Below, in pieces: positions 30,649 to 39,194 of a DNA stretch of 42,613 nucleotides. How positions within the stretch are numbered: position 1 is the stretch's first letter; every line of letters begins with the position of its first letter. The translations under genes and the position numbers were made by a program. Below the pieces are notes generated by a model. It searched no databases and was not told the DNA's origin. It worked only from the letters and a program-made list of their open reading frames with translations. The DNA comes from an uncultured Bacteroidota bacterium (GTDB lineage: Bacteria > Bacteroidota > Bacteroidia > Chitinophagales > Chitinophagaceae), in NCBI GenBank assembly GCA_903903635.1, contig CAIUZK010000134.1:1-42613 (forward strand), in the 5' to 3' direction.

Positions 30649-31551
30649 ATGAAGCATTACCTATTTTGCCTTTGCATCTGCCTTTGCTGTTTCCATGCCA
30701 ATGCGCAGGTACCCAACAGTTCATTCGAATTGTGGGATTCAACTGCAGGTTACCTTTCCCCTGTTGGCTGGGACAATCTTAACGCGCTCACTAATCCCAC
30801 GGGAATTAATACCTGCGAGCGCATTGCACCGGGCTATTCCGGAGATTTCTATCTGGCCCTGAATACCGAAACCATTCCCGGCATGGGTATTTTACCCGGC
30901 ATTGCAGCTTGTGGCAAACTCGATCCTGTTACGCATTATCCGGTATCAGGTTTTCCATTTACCGGTCGCCCACAGGTATTGGCCGGCATGTGGCAGTATA
31001 TGCCATTCCATGTGGCAGACAGCGGACATATAGCTATACTGCTTTCAAAGTGGAATACTATTTCTTCCAGCAGAGATACAGTTGCGTTTTCAAGCTATAA
31101 ACTACCCGGTATGGTCATGACATGGACTCAGTTCCAGATTGGTCTTAACTACAGAGATACATCCACACCCGATTCAGCAATGATATACCTTACGGCCAGC
31201 AGCGCATCTCCGGTTGCCTATAGTTTTTTGTGGGTCGATGATCTCGCTTTAAGGGATTCTATACCTCCGACAACTCAAATAAAGGGCTTAACCAACAATC
31301 AACTATCAACGGCACTTTACCCTAATCCGGCAAAGGAACAAACCACCCTGAGATATTCTGCCATTAGCAATTCAGACATAACTGTAACCATAAACGATAT
31401 GGATGGCAGATGCATTAAATCTTTGAAATTCCAGGTGTATAACGGCACAAATGAATTGCCTCTTAACACCACAGGAATATTGCCCGGCCTCTATTTCATC
31501 AGAACAACCGGAGGCGAAGAAACAACCCAGCTTAAACTAATTATTGATTAA
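30649..31551 (+). CDS. T9SS cargo protein, paralogue of the preceding gene
   Basis: 300 residues with the same plan as 29501-30412: signal peptide (1-20, FHANAQ), VPNSSFELWDSTAGYLSPVG, GMGILPGIAACG, GHIAILLSKWN, PDSAMIYLTASSASPVAYSF, DDLAL and a C-terminal T9SS type A domain (ALYPNPAKEQTTLRYSAI ... TVTINDMDGRCIKSL ... PGLYFIRTTGGEETTQLKLI). The two proteins align over their whole length, so they came from a tandem duplication but have diverged widely. TAATTTTG (30603-30610) is a plausible -7 element and supports the ATG at 30649 rather than the longer frame. The function is unknown; a glycan-binding surface role is inferred. Confidence 0.82.
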   Translation: MKHYLFCLCICLCCFHANAQVPNSSFELWDSTAGYLSPVGWDNLNALTNPTGINTCERIAPGYSGDFYLALNTETIPGMGILPGIAACGKLDPVTHYPVSGFPFTGRPQVLAGMWQYMPFHVADSGHIAILLSKWNTISSSRDTVAFSSYKLPGMVMTWTQFQIGLNYRDTSTPDSAMIYLTASSASPVAYSFLWVDDLALRDSIPPTTQIKGLTNNQLSTALYPNPAKEQTTLRYSAISNSDITVTINDMDGRCIKSLKFQVYNGTNELPLNTTGILPGLYFIRTTGGEETTQLKLIID

Positions 31552-31572
31552 CGTAACGATAAATAAACAACA

Positions 31573-31917
31573 ATGAAAAACTTAAAATTAGCAGCCTTAG
31601 CGTTCCTTCTTTTTGCAGGAGTTAATACTTCATTTGCACAGTCGAAAACTGAAACCATCAAGGTATCAGGCAACTGCGGCATGTGTGAAAAACACATAGA
31701 AACTGCAGCAAAAAAAGCGGGCGCCAAACAAGCAAAATGGGACAAAAAAACAAAGGTGCTTACAGTAACTTTTGACGAAGGAAAGACCTCGAACGATGCC
31801 ATTCAGAAGAATGTAGCCGCCGCAGGTTATGATACTGAAAAGTATACCGGTGATGAAAAAGCATACAAGGCGCTTGATGAATGTTGCCAGTATGACGACA
31901 AGAAAAAAAGCAACTAA
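31573..31917 (+). CDS. periplasmic heavy-metal-associated (HMA) domain protein
   Basis: 114 residues: Sec signal peptide (1-22, NTSFAQ), then one HMA domain with the metal site GNCGMCEKHIE (Cys-x-x-Cys), followed by KAGAKQAKWDKKTKVLTVTF and DAIQKNVAAAGYDTEKY. The tail holds a second cysteine pair (DECCQYDDKKKSN). Such exported HMA proteins carry copper or related metals outside the inner membrane. It starts 21 bases after the T9SS gene without a terminator between them, so it may be co-transcribed; no P-type ATPase or CusCBA genes are nearby. Confidence 0.85.
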   Translation: MKNLKLAALAFLLFAGVNTSFAQSKTETIKVSGNCGMCEKHIETAAKKAGAKQAKWDKKTKVLTVTFDEGKTSNDAIQKNVAAAGYDTEKYTGDEKAYKALDECCQYDDKKKSN

Positions 31918-31998
31918 TTACCAGCTTGTAACCTGTTGAAATTCAATTCCGGATCACACATTTTGGTGGCAGTGAAAACATTGCCGCAAAAAAATAAT

Positions 31999-32030
31999 TT
32001 GGAAAAACCGTTTCGTTGCATTTATCTTTG
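31999..32030 (+). promoter_or_regulatory. promoter of the SAM-riboswitch leader
   Basis: TTG (31999-32001), 21 bases, TATCTTTG (32023-32030). Transcription would start near 32035, a few bases before the P1 stem of the riboswitch. Confidence 0.72.
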
Positions 32031-32040
32031 CACCAGTTCT

Positions 32041-32165
32041 TTAATTCACTTATCAAGAAAGGCAGAGGGTCATGGCCCTGTGAAGCCTTAGCAACCTCTT
32101 CCGTCGGCAGGCGGAAAACTGGTGCTAATTCCAACCTGATTAATTTCAGGACAGATAAGTCAGAC
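32041..32165 (+). promoter_or_regulatory. SAM-I (S-box) riboswitch
   Basis: Conserved S-box blocks occur in order: AGAGGGTCATGGCCCTGTGA, AGCCTTAGCAACC, GGTGCTAATTCC and CAGATAAG. P1 is ACTTATC (32048-32054) with GATAAGT (32154-32160). The P3 helix is formed by the CCGTCGG/GGCGG region and P4 by CCTGA/TCAGG. It binds S-adenosylmethionine and controls the metB-hom genes that follow, giving feedback control of methionine supply. A rho-independent terminator with a matching antiterminator lies directly downstream. Confidence 0.92.
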
Positions 32166-32186
32166 GCAATAGTTTTCTGATAACCC

Positions 32187-32198
32187 CGCTTAAGCGGT
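32187..32198 (+). promoter_or_regulatory. CCGCTTAAGCGG hairpin in the leader
   Basis: A perfect 12-base palindrome between the aptamer and the terminator. It would form a short stem in either switch state and may serve as a spacer or pause site. Confidence 0.45.
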
Positions 32199-32211
32199 AT
32201 TCATAACACTC

Positions 32212-32244
32212 AAGCTCCTCTGATTTATCGGTGGAGCTTTTTTT
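32212..32244 (+). terminator. riboswitch-controlled terminator
   Basis: AAGCTCC (32212-32218) pairs with GGAGCTT (32233-32239), continued after one mismatch by CTGA/TCGG closing a TTTA loop, and followed by a seven-T run. Its upper part, TCTGATTTATC (32219-32229), can instead pair over 11 bases with GATAAGTCAGA (32154-32164), which contains the 3' strand of P1. With SAM, P1 forms and the terminator stands; without SAM the long helix forms and transcription goes on. Confidence 0.88.
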
Positions 32245-32268
32245 ATGTCCCTACTCGAGGAGGGACAT
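32245..32268 (+). repeat. second hairpin behind the riboswitch terminator
   Basis: ATGTCCCT (32245-32252) and AGGGACAT (32261-32268) pair exactly around ACTCGAGG. It has no T-run and sits at the 5' part of the read-through message, about 85 bases before metB; it may stabilise that RNA. Confidence 0.5.
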
Positions 32269-32352
32269 AGCAAAGGCATCGCCGGTAATCTCTCTTTCTG
32301 ATAAGTGCGTGTACAAGAATCATTTTTCTTAACCATTTAAAAACGAAAAACG

Positions 32353-33540
32353 ATGAGCAACGCAACAAAACTAATCCATAGTATTCCGGTCGATCCGCTT
32401 ACAGGTTCCATATCAGTACCCATCTACCAAACCTCAACCTTCGTGCAGGAAGCGCCTGGTGAAAATAAGGGCTACGATTATGCACGCAGCAACAACCCAA
32501 CCAGGGCAGTACTGGAAAACATTATTGCAGAGCTGGAAGGCGGCCAGGCAGCATCAGCCTTTGCCAGCGGGCTTGCAGCCATTGATGCAGTAGTGAAATT
32601 ATTGCAATCGGGCGATGAGATTCTTGCTGTAAATGATATATACGGAGGGGCTTTCCGTTTGTTCACCCATATCTATGCTAAATTCGGTATCAAGGTAAAC
32701 TATGTAGATACTACCGATGTAGTAAATGTGATCGATGCGATCAATTCGAGAACAAGGCTGGTGTGGCTGGAAACCCCCACCAACCCCACCCTTAAGATCA
32801 GCGACATAGAAGCCATTGCAACTATCGCCAGGCAAAACGGAGCTTTGCTTTGTGTCGATAATACCTTTGCATCGCCTGCCCTGCAGCAGCCCATAAAACT
32901 CGGGGCGGATATTGTAGTGCACAGCGCTACCAAGTACCTGGGTGGCCACAGCGACCTGATAGCAGGACTGGTTGTAACACGAACTAAGGAACTGGGAGAG
33001 AAAATAAAATTCATTCAGAATGCCAGCGGCGCAATACTCTCACCCCATGATAGCTGGCTGGTAATTCGTGGCGTGGAAACATTGTATCTGAGGGTAAAGG
33101 AGCATTCAAAAAATGCACAGAAAGTTGCTGAATATCTTACCGGTCATCCTGCTGTAGATAAAGTTTACTATCCTGGTCTGAAGAGCCACCATAACCACGA
33201 TATTGCGGCCAGACAACAAAGCGCATATGGCGGTATAGTATCTTTTAGTCTTAAAACTGATTCTGCTGAAGCTGCTAAACTGGTAGTTTGCAATACTGCG
33301 CTTTTTAAACTGGCCGAGAGCCTGGGCGGCGTAAAAAGCCTGCTTTGCCATCCGGCAACAATGACCCATAAAAGTATACCTGCCGAAATACGCAGAGCTG
33401 CCGGTGTATCAGACAGCCTGGTTAGATTGAGTGTTGGCCTTGAAGATGTTTCCGATCTGATAACTGACATAGGGCACGCATTGTCAATTGCCACTCAGAC
33501 CTATGATAAAGTCCAGTCGGCTATAACATTGGCAAATTAG
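32353..33540 (+). CDS. metB: trans-sulfuration PLP enzyme, cystathionine gamma-synthase type
   Basis: 395 residues of the Cys/Met metabolism PLP family. YDYARSNNPTRAVLENIIAE binds phosphate, ASGLAAIDAV and LETPTNPTLK flank the cofactor, and K194 in HSATKYLGGHSD forms the Schiff base; SLGGVKSLLCHPATMTH is the C-terminal signature. Family members include cystathionine gamma-synthase, gamma-lyase and O-acetyl/O-succinylhomoserine sulfhydrylase. SAM-riboswitch control and the homoserine dehydrogenase gene next door point to the synthetic direction (homocysteine or cystathionine from activated homoserine). Which sulfur donor it uses cannot be read from the sequence. Confidence 0.88.
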   Translation: MSNATKLIHSIPVDPLTGSISVPIYQTSTFVQEAPGENKGYDYARSNNPTRAVLENIIAELEGGQAASAFASGLAAIDAVVKLLQSGDEILAVNDIYGGAFRLFTHIYAKFGIKVNYVDTTDVVNVIDAINSRTRLVWLETPTNPTLKISDIEAIATIARQNGALLCVDNTFASPALQQPIKLGADIVVHSATKYLGGHSDLIAGLVVTRTKELGEKIKFIQNASGAILSPHDSWLVIRGVETLYLRVKEHSKNAQKVAEYLTGHPAVDKVYYPGLKSHHNHDIAARQQSAYGGIVSFSLKTDSAEAAKLVVCNTALFKLAESLGGVKSLLCHPATMTHKSIPAEIRRAAGVSDSLVRLSVGLEDVSDLITDIGHALSIATQTYDKVQSAITLAN

Positions 33541-33632
33541 GTAAGCTGGCATAAGCATACCTCACTGATGTTCGCATCGTTCTCATTACCGCTTCAACAA
33601 ATTTCCAAACCAACTAAACAAGCACTTTAATC

Positions 33633-34907
33633 ATGTCTATACAAAATCAACAATCCAAATTAACCATAGGCCTGTTTGGCTTTGGTGTGGTAGGCGAAGG
33701 CCTCTACAAGGTACTCGCACATACCCCTACTCTGAATGCAGAAATCAAGAAAGTCTGTATCCGCCATCCGGAAAAACAAAGGGCAGCGCCAGCCAGGCTG
33801 TTTACAACAGATGCCGGCGAACTGCTCAACGATCCCGCAATAAATGTAATTGTAGAACTCATTGACGATGCACAGGCAGCATACCACATTGTTACTACAG
33901 CACTCAGTAAGGGCAAAGCCGTAGTAAGCGCCAACAAAAAAATGATTGCCAAACATCTTGAAGAGCTGATAGCGCTGCAGCAACAGCACGATGTACCTTT
34001 CCTTTATGAAGCGGCTTGCTGTGCCAGTATTCCGGTAATACGCAACCTTGAAGAGTATTACGATAACGATCTGCTACAGGGTATCTCGGGTATAGTAAAT
34101 GGCTCAACCAATTTCATACTCACCAGGGTATTTGATGAGCAACAGAGCTTTGATTCAGCATTGCAACTCGCACAGGCAGAAGGCTTTGCTGAAAGTGATC
34201 CGTCACTCGACATCAATGGCATTGATGCAGTCAATAAACTAAGTATCCTGCTCACCCATGCATATGGCATTATTTCCAGGCCCCATGAACTGATACACAC
34301 AGGTATCCAAAGCCTGAATGAAAACGATGCCCTGTTTGCCCGTGAGAAAGGTTATGAGATCAAACTGGTGGCTCAGGCGCACAAACTGAAGAACGGATAT
34401 ATTGCAGCATTTGTGCTGCCTCAGTTTACTGAAAAAAGCAACCAGCTCTTCTCAGTAAAAAACGAATATAATGGAGTCATCATTGAAAGCAGCCTGGCCG
34501 ACAAACAGTTTTTTTATGGTAAAGGCGCAGGTGGATTTCCAACAGCTTCTGCTGTGCTCAGCGATCTTTCAGCGCTACGGTATTGCTACCGGTACGAGTA
34601 CAAAAAACTGCATTACCAGGAGCCATCCTTAATAACCAATGATTTTCACCTCAAGGTTTGTATCAGGTTCAGGGGCCTTACACAGGTGCCACATGAGCGG
34701 TTTGATATCATTACTGAATGGAGCAGCAGTAAAGACAAATGTCATGTTACCGGTATCATCTCCTTTAAAGAATTATTGAAAAGCGATTGGTGGAAGCAGC
34801 CCGGTGTATCTCTGATATTATACCCCGATGGCATCATTGATAGTTATGTCCCTTTGAAGGAACATACTGAAGATGCGGCTGAATTTGTAGAGCAATTTGC
34901 GGGTTAA
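33633..34907 (+). CDS. hom: homoserine dehydrogenase
   Basis: 424 residues. NAD(P)-binding GFGVVGEG (16-23), SANKKMIA, EAACCASIPVIRNLEEY, NGSTNFIL, AEGFAESDPSLDINGIDA and FYGKGAGGFPTASAVLSDL are the full set of family motifs. It reduces aspartate semialdehyde to homoserine, the branch point to methionine and threonine. The last 90 residues occupy the place of the regulatory ACT domain but are poorly conserved. It begins 92 bases after metB with no promoter or terminator between, so both are under the SAM riboswitch, tying homoserine supply to methionine need. A strong terminator follows. Confidence 0.95.
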   Translation: MSIQNQQSKLTIGLFGFGVVGEGLYKVLAHTPTLNAEIKKVCIRHPEKQRAAPARLFTTDAGELLNDPAINVIVELIDDAQAAYHIVTTALSKGKAVVSANKKMIAKHLEELIALQQQHDVPFLYEAACCASIPVIRNLEEYYDNDLLQGISGIVNGSTNFILTRVFDEQQSFDSALQLAQAEGFAESDPSLDINGIDAVNKLSILLTHAYGIISRPHELIHTGIQSLNENDALFAREKGYEIKLVAQAHKLKNGYIAAFVLPQFTEKSNQLFSVKNEYNGVIIESSLADKQFFYGKGAGGFPTASAVLSDLSALRYCYRYEYKKLHYQEPSLITNDFHLKVCIRFRGLTQVPHERFDIITEWSSSKDKCHVTGIISFKELLKSDWWKQPGVSLILYPDGIIDSYVPLKEHTEDAAEFVEQFAG

Positions 34908-34910
34908 CCC

Positions 34911-34945
34911 ATAGTTGCCGGGGTGTTACTCCGGCAACTATTTTA
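34911..34945. terminator. bidirectional terminator between hom and the T9SS beta-helix gene
   Basis: ATAGTTGCCGG (34911-34921) and CCGGCAACTAT (34931-34941) form a perfect 11-base stem with a 9-base loop. TTTT follows on the plus strand; the minus-strand gene ends inside this spacer at 34943, so the element serves two convergent genes. Confidence 0.85.
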
Positions 34946-36223
34946 TTCTACCAGCAATTTACCGGTATACAAAACTTCACTTTCATTTTTTAGCTTCAGG
35001 TAATACATTCCAGGCGTCAAATTATTCCTGCTTACCTGCACTGAACCTGTTGTTATGCCCTGCAAGCGCTGCATCAGCCGGCCACCTACATCTGTCACAT
35101 CAATAGAATAGACATGTCCCTCTTCAATGTCAAATTCCATAGTTGCATGATCACACATCGGATTTGGGAAAACCCTTACTGTCATTGCCTTATTTGCGGT
35201 TACAGGTTCCACATAGGTAACCCCGGCACTACATGCATTATCAATACTGAAAGTCAGAACACCATAAGATGGACTTATGTATCCATCGCGCAACTTCGCA
35301 CGTATTGATGCTGAATCCGAAAGACAAAAGCAATTCCCGGATATATCTCCGTTTGCATTATAGTCGTACTGTATGTTCCAGATCGAATTGGTGCAGATTT
35401 TATTGTCGCTGAAATTCACGGTAGGTCCATAGTAGTATCTTTTCAGTTCAATTCCGGTTACATTGTTATGTATGTAATTATTGGTAAGGGTAGTACCATC
35501 TACCATATCAACAAATACACCAAGGTTGCTGTTATACACCTCACAATGCTGCATTGTTTTCCATGGCTGTGCTGCAATTAAAGTATTGTTCGCAAAGGTG
35601 CAGTTCAAAATATTATCAGCATTTGCACCATTTGTATTGTTAATAAACACGCTGTTCGAAACCGTAATTGTTCCGGGATAATTCTGGTTCACACCCAAAA
35701 AATTAGACTCAAAGCGGCAGGAATCTACAGATACAGTTCCTGCTGCCGGAGAATCGCCTAACCCAAAATGATTGTTATAAAAATAGCAGTTATTGAAGGT
35801 ATAAGTGCCGTTCGAGTACATTAGCCGCATGAAGTTATATGCATAACTGATATTACAAAAAGCCATCTGAACCATTTTAGCGTAGGCGCTTCCGGTAACT
35901 ACTATTCCCTGGTAGGCCCCCATATTTGGTCCGCCGTTGCCCGAAGTAAAATAGATCCTGTCTGTTGGTGTGCCTATGGCCTTAAACTGGCCCCTCATAT
36001 CTATACTTACACCACTGTTAAATATTACCGTTACCCCCGGATCTATAGTCAGGCTTCCTCCCGGAAAAACCACAATGCTGTTGGCAATGGTATACGGACT
36101 ACCCGATAAAGTCCAGACAGTTGAAGAATAGATATCTCCAGTAATGGTTGTCTGAGCCGAAACAGTCATATGACCCAGCAGCATTACAAAAAACAAAGCA
36201 AATATGGACTTAAGGTATTTCAT
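34943..36223 (-). CDS. T9SS cargo protein with right-handed beta-helix
   Basis: 426 residues: signal peptide (1-23, HMTVSAQ), then a parallel beta-helix region (about 40-320) with many asparagine-rich turns (YTFNNCYFYNNHFG, ITVSNSVFINNTNGANADNI, TLTNNYIHNNVTGIEL), and a C-terminal T9SS type A domain (VRVFPNPMCDHATMEFDIE, YSIDVTDVGGRLMQRLQ, PGMYYLKLKNESEVLYTGKL). Such proteins are surface adhesins or polysaccharide-binding or -cleaving proteins; no lyase active site could be identified. The ATG at 36223 is preferred to the longer frame because CAAATCTA (36285-36292) is a -7 element that would place transcription start near 36280. Confidence 0.85.
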   Translation of the reverse strand: MKYLKSIFALFFVMLLGHMTVSAQTTITGDIYSSTVWTLSGSPYTIANSIVVFPGGSLTIDPGVTVIFNSGVSIDMRGQFKAIGTPTDRIYFTSGNGGPNMGAYQGIVVTGSAYAKMVQMAFCNISYAYNFMRLMYSNGTYTFNNCYFYNNHFGLGDSPAAGTVSVDSCRFESNFLGVNQNYPGTITVSNSVFINNTNGANADNILNCTFANNTLIAAQPWKTMQHCEVYNSNLGVFVDMVDGTTLTNNYIHNNVTGIELKRYYYGPTVNFSDNKICTNSIWNIQYDYNANGDISGNCFCLSDSASIRAKLRDGYISPSYGVLTFSIDNACSAGVTYVEPVTANKAMTVRVFPNPMCDHATMEFDIEEGHVYSIDVTDVGGRLMQRLQGITTGSVQVSRNNLTPGMYYLKLKNESEVLYTGKLLVE

Positions 36224-36284
36224 ATAATCGCTTTTAGCATTTTTATTCCGGCAGCAAACACCAGATTCATTTATGATCACGTTA

Positions 36285-36292
36285 CAAATCTA
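36285..36292 (-). promoter_or_regulatory. -7 element of the T9SS beta-helix gene
   Basis: On the minus strand it reads TAGATTTG, matching TAnnTTTG, about 60 bases before the ATG at 36223. No TTG lies at the ideal distance upstream. Confidence 0.45.
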
Positions 36293-36495
36293 ATTATTCT
36301 GCAAATAGTTTTGAATTAAAATTGACCTTGACCTTTTTAAGGTTATGGAATAAGCTGTCTGAACTGCTATTTTTTCATACTTGTGCCACTTTACCAGCCA
36401 CCTTGTCTCTATTTCTTGATTTTATATGCCAAATTTTCAGAATAATTAGTTTGGAACAGTTTTTATAGTATAATAGGAAAGCAAAACTAAAGGAC

Positions 36496-39123
36496 ATGAA
36501 CCTGAACAACTTTACCATTAAGGCACAGGAAATAGTGCAGCAGGCACAGCAGATCGCCTTCGATAACCAGAACCCGAGTATTGAAACTGCCCACATTCTT
36601 CAGGCTTTACTGAATGATAATGACGGGCCCGTTTCCTACCTGCTTAAAAAGAATAATGTAAATATCAGTTTCGTAGAAAACAAACTACAGGAACTGACTA
36701 AAAGGCTACCTAAAATACAAAGTACCGAGCCTGCCCAAAACATAAGCAGGGAAGCCAATAACTTAATTCTGCGCACTGCAGCCATCCTCAAAACTTTTGG
36801 CGATGAATTCGTAACTCCCGAACATCTGCTTATAGGATTGTTACAGGTTAATGATGAAACAGGCAAGCTGCTAAAGGATGCGGGACTTACCGAAAAAGGA
36901 CTGACAACTGCTATTAAAGAATTAAGAAAAGGAGGAACAGTTAATTCTCAAACCTCCGACCAGCAATACAATGCCCTGCAACGATATGCAAGGAATCTGA
37001 ATGAAATGGCCAGAAATGGCAAAATGGATCCGGTCATTGGCCGTGATGAAGAGATAAGAAGGACGTTGCACATTTTATCCCGCCGGTCAAAGAACAACCC
37101 AATCCTGGTAGGAGAACCGGGGGTTGGTAAAACTGCGATTGTTGAAGGTCTGGCCAATAGAATTATTAATGGCGATGTACCCGAAAACCTGAAATCCAAG
37201 ATCATCTTTGCGCTCGACATGGGAGCGCTGATGGCTGGGGCAAAATACCGTGGTGAATTTGAAGAAAGATTGAAAGCCGTGATCAAAGAGGTAGCCGAAA
37301 GTGACGGAGCTGTGATTCTCTTTATTGATGAGATTCACACCCTGATAGGCGCAGGTGCTATGGAAGGTGCAATGGATGCGGCAAACATACTCAAACCAGC
37401 TCTTGCTCGTGGCGAACTAAGGGCCATTGGAGCAACTACCCTTAATGAATATCAGAAGTATTTCGAAAAAGATAAGGCACTCGAAAGACGTTTCCAGAGA
37501 GTGTTCGTTGATGAGCCATCTCCTGAAGATGCCATTTCCATCCTTCGCGGATTGAAGGACAGATATGAAAGCCATCACCAGGTAAGGATCAAAGATGAAG
37601 CCATTATTGCTGCGGTTGAATTGTCCAACCGTTATATTACCGATCGTTTTCTGCCCGATAAGGCCATTGACCTTATTGATGAAAGCGCGGCTAAACTTAA
37701 ACTGGAATTGAACTCTATGCCCGAAGCCCTTGACGAACTGGAACGTCGTATCAGGCAACTGGAGATAGAGCGGGAAGCTATAAAAAGAGAAAAAGACGAC
37801 AGCAAACTTAAAGAACTCAGTCAGGAAATATCTGTGTTAACTGTGCAGCGCGATACACTTAAGGCTAAATGGCTGGAAGAAAAAGAAATCGTTGATAAAA
37901 TAAATAAAGCCAAGAATTCTATCGAACACCTGAAGCTTGAAGCCGAACAGGCTGAACGCGAAGGCAACTATGGCCGTGTAGCCGAGATCCGTTATGGCAA
38001 AGTGCAACACGAAGAGGCTACAATTGAGGCGCTTTCCAAACAGCTTCATGACATGGATGGGCTGGGCAAACGCCTGCTGAAAGAAGAAGTGGATGCTGAT
38101 GATATTGCCGAAAATGTAGCCAAAGCTACAGGAATACCGGTGCAAAGAATGCTGACCAGCGAAAGGGCTAAACTGCTGAATCTGGAAGACGAATTACACA
38201 AGCGTGTGGTTGGTCAGGAGGAGGCGATCACTGCGGTATCCGATGCTATACGCCGTGGCCGGGCCGGGCTGCAGGATCCACGCAAACCAATAGGTTCTTT
38301 CATTTTCATAGGTACTACCGGCGTGGGTAAAACCGAACTGGCTAAAGCGCTGGCCGAAATACTGTTTGATGACGACAGCATGATGACCCGCATAGATATG
38401 AGCGAATACCAGGAGAAACACAGCGTGAGCCGCCTTGTTGGTGCACCTCCCGGATATGTGGGTTACGATGAAGGTGGACAGCTTACAGAGGCAGTTCGTC
38501 GCAAGCCATACTCTGTGGTATTGCTTGATGAAATTGAAAAGGCACACCCGGATGTTTTCAATGTACTGCTTCAGGTGCTGGATGATGGTCGCCTTACCGA
38601 CAACAAAGGACGTGTGGTGAATTTCAAAAACACCATCATCATCATGACCAGCAACATGGGCAGCAATATAATCCAGGAAAATTTTGCCGATATAAAGGAC
38701 AACCAGGACATAGATATGCTCATGGATGCTACCAAGGAACAGGTAATGGAAGTACTGAGACAATCGCTCAGACCTGAGTTCCTGAACCGCATAGATGATG
38801 TGATCATGTTCAGGCCATTGATGAGAAAAGAAATAAAAGGTATCATCCGCATACAGTTGGAGCTGCTGCAAAAGCAATTGATGACACAAAATATAGACCT
38901 CCAGTTTACCGATTATGCACTTGATTACCTGTCTCAGCGCGGCTTCGATCCGCAATATGGTGCAAGGCCACTGAAGAGGCTGATACAAAAAGACATCATC
39001 AACATGCTGAGCAAGAAAATAATTGGCGGCGAAATTGACAAATCTAAACCTGTGCTTATTGATGTTTTCGACGGTGTGGTGGTAATGAGAAATGAAGCAA
39101 AGAATGCAGTGCCTGTAAAATAA
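36496..39123 (+). CDS. clpB: ATP-dependent chaperone ClpB
   Basis: 875-residue disaggregase, full length. The N-terminal Clp-N repeats ([20 protein letters not shown], then [14 protein letters not shown]) are followed by AAA+ domain 1 with Walker A GEPGVGKT (about 206-213) and Walker [12 protein letters not shown], the long middle coiled coil (about 405-525, with [19 protein letters not shown]), AAA+ domain 2 with [16 protein letters not shown] (about 606-621) and the sensor region [14 protein letters not shown]. With DnaK/DnaJ it rescues aggregated proteins after heat stress. A sequence TTGGAACAGTTTTTATA about 45 bases upstream could be an alternative-sigma promoter, but it lacks the GC needed for a good sigma-54 match. 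Confidence 0.98.
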   Translation: MNLNNFTIKAQEIVQQAQQIAFDNQNPSIETAHILQALLNDNDGPVSYLLKKNNVNISFVENKLQELTKRLPKIQSTEPAQNISREANNLILRTAAILKTFGDEFVTPEHLLIGLLQVNDETGKLLKDAGLTEKGLTTAIKELRKGGTVNSQTSDQQYNALQRYARNLNEMARNGKMDPVIGRDEEIRRTLHILSRRSKNNPILVGEPGVGKTAIVEGLANRIINGDVPENLKSKIIFALDMGALMAGAKYRGEFEERLKAVIKEVAESDGAVILFIDEIHTLIGAGAMEGAMDAANILKPALARGELRAIGATTLNEYQKYFEKDKALERRFQRVFVDEPSPEDAISILRGLKDRYESHHQVRIKDEAIIAAVELSNRYITDRFLPDKAIDLIDESAAKLKLELNSMPEALDELERRIRQLEIEREAIKREKDDSKLKELSQEISVLTVQRDTLKAKWLEEKEIVDKINKAKNSIEHLKLEAEQAEREGNYGRVAEIRYGKVQHEEATIEALSKQLHDMDGLGKRLLKEEVDADDIAENVAKATGIPVQRMLTSERAKLLNLEDELHKRVVGQEEAITAVSDAIRRGRAGLQDPRKPIGSFIFIGTTGVGKTELAKALAEILFDDDSMMTRIDMSEYQEKHSVSRLVGAPPGYVGYDEGGQLTEAVRRKPYSVVLLDEIEKAHPDVFNVLLQVLDDGRLTDNKGRVVNFKNTIIIMTSNMGSNIIQENFADIKDNQDIDMLMDATKEQVMEVLRQSLRPEFLNRIDDVIMFRPLMRKEIKGIIRIQLELLQKQLMTQNIDLQFTDYALDYLSQRGFDPQYGARPLKRLIQKDIINMLSKKIIGGEIDKSKPVLIDVFDGVVVMRNEAKNAVPVK

Positions 39124-39143
39124 TAGGTAATTCTAAGAAACTT

Positions 39144-39176
39144 GAAGCGCACAACACAATGTGCGCTTCTTTGTTT
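39144..39176 (+). terminator. terminator after clpB
   Basis: GAAGCGCACA (39144-39153) and TGTGCGCTTC (39160-39169) form a perfect 10-base stem with a 6-base loop, followed by TTTGTTTT. Confidence 0.88.
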
Positions 39177-39194
39177 TCTCAAAACCCGAAGTAA

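Noticed and set aside
36451-36467. TTGGAACAGTTTTTATA upstream of clpB as a sigma-54 promoter
   Set aside because: The -24 GG fits but the -12 GC is AT, so the match is too weak to call.
38194-38988. Long minus-strand open frame of 264 codons inside clpB
   Set aside because: It lies antisense to the conserved second AAA+ domain of clpB and its translation has no recognisable features; it is a shadow of the coding strand.
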